From Rhynchopus euleeides (taxonomy: Eukaryota > Euglenozoa > Diplonemea > Diplonemida > Diplonemidae), in assembly GCA_963210315.1 (NCBI GenBank), contig OY723307.1:1-64000 (forward strand): DNA of 64,000 nucleotides, given 5' to 3'. The notes below the pieces were generated by a model that saw only the letters and a list, made by a program, of their open reading frames with translations, was not told where the DNA came from and did no database searches. The position numbers were made by a program, and so were the translations under genes. Below are positions 61,472 through 64,000 of the stretch, one piece after another. Each line of letters starts with the position of its first letter. The first letter of the stretch is position 1.

Positions 61472-62426
61472 CGGGGTGGGGTGGGGGGTGGTGGGGTGTG
61501 GAGCAGCGGGCAGGGGGTAGGGAGGGAGGGAGGACGGTAGGGCGGACTTCGATTTTCTGACAATAATCAACAATCAACCACGGGCCCTACCGCCATATCC
61601 GCCAGCCCCGTCCTCCCTCGAGAGGCCCTGGTGTTGAGGTGGGGTGGTGATAGGGGTGTGGGTGGAGATGTGTGGATCATCCGAGGGGGTATAGAGTGAG
61701 TCTTCTGTGAGCCTTTGGTGACAACCTGCATGCGCTGAAGATGTAGAAACAGGAGGGGGCGGGAGGTACAGCGTGTGGGGTGGCGGTGGGGGGGGGGGGG
61801 GGGGGGTTTCCTTCACGTTTCTTCTACGGCCCACACACACAGTTCGTGTGTTGCGCCCCGGACTAAACCCCATTCCCCCCCTCCTCCCCCCACCCACCGC
61901 CCCACAACCCCACCAGGCAGGCATAGAATCGCGGAACACCCCAGGGCGCGTGCGGGTGGGGTTATTGAGAATCATCAGAGATGCAGAGAAGGCCAGGGTA
62001 AGGGTACACAGGAGTTGTCACTCCCCTAAACTACCGACTTGACACGGCGGGTTGCGATATCATTCTCGTCCGCACTGCACTTGCCCCCCCCCCACCCCAC
62101 CCCACCACCCGCAACCAAAGGGATGGGTATCTCTAATATGATGATGCCTGCTGTCTATTTCAAGCGGTAAAGGCCCCCCCCTCCGCACCCGCACTCCACC
62201 AAACAACACCACACACATTCCACATGTTTTGCTGAAGTGCAAGGCCGCATCGACCGAAACTCCACACCCCAACGAATTGATTCCTCCGCACTGAGTGTGC
62301 CGAGAAGAGAACAACACCACGAGGGAGCTGGGAGGGGGACTAGGTGTGACGGACCGACAACACCCCAGCAGGGCGCGGGGTGGGGTGGGCGGGCGGGAGG
62401 CGTGGGTAGTTGAGATGGGACCCACC
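61472..62426. other. Intergenic spacer, no gene seen
   Basis: Pyrimidine-rich on the minus strand just before the WD40 start, a G run at 61788-61807 and C-rich tracts at 62085-62102. No supported gene. Confidence 0.55.
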
Positions 62427-64000
62427 TCACCGCGCGTGACGAATGACACCGACGACGGGCTGCCGCGCCGCCGCCACCCCACCACCACCACCACCAACCC
62501 CCCTGCGCGCCGCAGGAACCGCCCCACCGCCACCTGCCGAGGCTGAGACACCCTTGCTGCCACCCGCCTCCCTGAGCGTCGCCTCCAGCAGCGCGTCGAT
62601 CACAGCCATGTCGACAGAACCGGGGGCCTCCTCCTCCTCCTGCTGCTGCTGCACCGCCACGCCCCTCCCGGCACCCCTCCCCCTCCCCTTCGGGGGGAGC
62701 CCCGCCGACACGGCAGCACCCACGCCTGGCGTGGCACCGCCGCCACCCCCAGTCGGCACGGGATGCAGCACGCCCGACCAATCCGTCGCTGCCCCCTCCC
62801 CCGCCGACACCCCGACATGGCGCGGCAGGACGGGCCACATGGGGGGTGCTGCTGGGAGATGCACTCTGAGGGAGTCAACATCACGTTCATCGTCACCCTC
62901 CGCCTCCACAACCCCGCGTGAGGAGGTGAGGTGGGCGAGGAGCCCGACCCACGCCCGGCGTGTCCCCTCGGGGATGAGGGCGAGCGACGCACCCTCTGTC
63001 TCCACAAGCGCCTGCAGGGAGACACCGGGCGCGATGCGCGACACGGCGAGGAGGACCCCGCCGAGGGTGTCGGTGGGGAGGGGCGCGCTGTCGCTGCAAA
63101 ACCCGGCAAAGATGGGGAGGGCCGCGCGGAGGTAGCACGCCTGCGCGGCAGCCTCGCCCGGCGAGGGGGGCCACGCCGAGCTCAGCAGGGCACACCCGAG
63201 CTGGATGCGCTGCAGGGAGGCGTCGCCGCCCCCACCACCACCACCACCGCCCTGCCTGCTCAGCAGGATGAGCAGCTCTGAGGCGGTGCGGAGGTCAGTT
63301 CCCAGGCCCCTCCCCGCCATCGCCCCCAGCAGGTGTGCCTTGGAAACCTCCTTCTGCGACCTCTTCTGCCTGAGGAGCTTCTGGAGGGAGGAGGCGGCGG
63401 CGGCGGCAGGCTGCTCCGAAGCCCCGCCGCCTTCTTCGCTGGGGAGCCCCTCCAGCATCGGGGCACCCCAGGCGTATTGCGGCTTGCGTGCCTTCCCCGC
63501 CCTGCGCTGGTCCTGCTGGGTTCTCTCCTTGTGCCCGCCGCAGCCGGGGGGTGCCGAGGCGGAGGCTGCGGCGGAGGCGATGCGGAGCCTCTCGAGGAGC
63601 AGGTCTGCGACGAGGGGGGCGAGGGTGCGGTGGCCTGCGTCGTGCAGCAGCTGCAGCACGTCGAGGAGCTTCGGGAGGCAGGGGAGGGAGAGGCGGTGCG
63701 CCTTGGCGAAGAGGGGTGCCGCGCCCCCGTGCCAGCCGTGGGGGAGGCGCCGGAAGGCGTCGGCGATGGAGGAAGCGGTCACGTTGGGGAGCGGCAGGCG
63801 GTGGTACAGCAGGTGGCGGAGGTACAGCTCGGCAGGGGTGTGGCGCTGCAGGGAGGGCGGTCGTGGGGCGGCCGCGTGGCGGCGGGGCTGGGCGCAGGGC
63901 AGTGTGGGTGCGAGGTTTCCCCACATGGCGAGGGCGGCTGCGGCGCCCGCATGGCAGGCAGCGCGCCGGAGTCGCTTGGCTCGGGTTGCTGCTGCGGTGG
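62427..64000 (-). CDS. Helical protein of unknown function, 5' end beyond the window
   Basis: The frame is open from the right edge of the window to the stop at 62427 (about 524 codons seen). The first ATG inside (63926, MWGNLAPTLP) may be internal, because upstream codons (TRAKRLRRAACHAGAAAALA) also look translatable and basic, like a mitochondrial or plastid presequence. Repeated helical pairs follow: TPAELYLRHLLYHRLPLPNV, ASSIADAFRRLPHGW, LPCLPKLLDVLQLLHDAGHR, TLAPLVADLLLERLRIASAA, LRTASELLILLSRQ, RIQLGCALLSSAW. This suggests an alpha-solenoid like those of organellar RNA-binding proteins, although no named repeat is certain. A Gly9 linker and a Gln/Glu run (VQQQQEEEEAP) interrupt it. The C-terminus is Gly/Ala/Arg-rich. 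Confidence 0.6.
   Translation of the reverse strand, partial: TAAATRAKRLRRAACHAGAAAALAMWGNLAPTLPCAQPRRHAAAPRPPSLQRHTPAELYLRHLLYHRLPLPNVTASSIADAFRRLPHGWHGGAAPLFAKAHRLSLPCLPKLLDVLQLLHDAGHRTLAPLVADLLLERLRIASAAASASAPPGCGGHKERTQQDQRRAGKARKPQYAWGAPMLEGLPSEEGGGASEQPAAAAASSLQKLLRQKRSQKEVSKAHLLGAMAGRGLGTDLRTASELLILLSRQGGGGGGGGGDASLQRIQLGCALLSSAWPPSPGEAAAQACYLRAALPIFAGFCSDSAPLPTDTLGGVLLAVSRIAPGVSLQALVETEGASLALIPEGTRRAWVGLLAHLTSSRGVVEAEGDDERDVDSLRVHLPAAPPMWPVLPRHVGVSAGEGAATDWSGVLHPVPTGGGGGATPGVGAAVSAGLPPKGRGRGAGRGVAVQQQQEEEEAPGSVDMAVIDALLEATLREAGGSKGVSASAGGGGAVPAARRGVGGGGGGVAAARQPVVGVIRHAR

Noticed and set aside
1..64000. Spliced-leader RNA gene
   Set aside because: I looked for a diplonemid-type leader and its donor site on both strands and did not recognise one.

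Overview
This is a GC-rich eukaryotic window from a protist. It has long genes with few introns, much repeat DNA and no bacterial gene structure. Several clues together suggest a euglenozoan, most likely a diplonemid. (1) Every protein gene I can support, and both large retroelements, read on the minus strand, as in a polycistronic array. (2) A tyrosine-recombinase retroelement has its YR gene upstream of RT/RNase H, the order known from trypanosomatid VIPER. (3) Several genes have a pyrimidine tract and an AG shortly before the ATG, compatible with spliced-leader trans-splicing. (4) Conventional introns beginning GTATG are present, which are rare in kinetoplastids. The organism is an inference. 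I did not recognise a spliced-leader, tRNA or rRNA gene.

Layout. 1-13 kb holds nested retroelements. A 3'-polyadenylated repeat (here called family A) occurs in four copies and a 1.57-kb segment (B) in one. A restriction-like-endonuclease (RLE) non-LTR retrotransposon spans about 3.95-11.2 kb, with OTU-protease-like and zinc-finger domains; a 148-bp SINE-like insertion with a 12-bp target duplication has split its long ORF. 13-18 kb holds a VIPER/DIRS-like element (gag-like, YR, RT-RNase H) with GGGGT arrays on both sides. 18.8-20.0 kb is a nested inverted-repeat element. 20-29.4 kb carries a half-size KatG-type peroxidase, a repeat-rich protein of unknown function and a coiled-coil protein with two introns. 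31.4-33.5 kb is a large palindrome built of smaller hairpins. 33.5-34.7 kb carries a small multi-exon gene.

34.7-48.2 kb appears gene-free. It holds homopolymer runs, a 190-bp tandem array, a second B copy and a GTCGAC-rich palindromic cluster. 48.2-64 kb is a compact gene block, all on the minus strand: a multidomain tyrosinase, a kinesin fused to a parallel beta-helix, an F-box-like protein, a GT90/CAP10 glycosyltransferase, a WD40 protein resembling GNB1L/ASTRA1, and the 3' part of an unrecognised helical protein that runs off the window. I see no shared pathway; the common orientation probably reflects transcription units. A roughly 60-bp multi-hairpin motif (C) is scattered in ten copies through the repeat regions.
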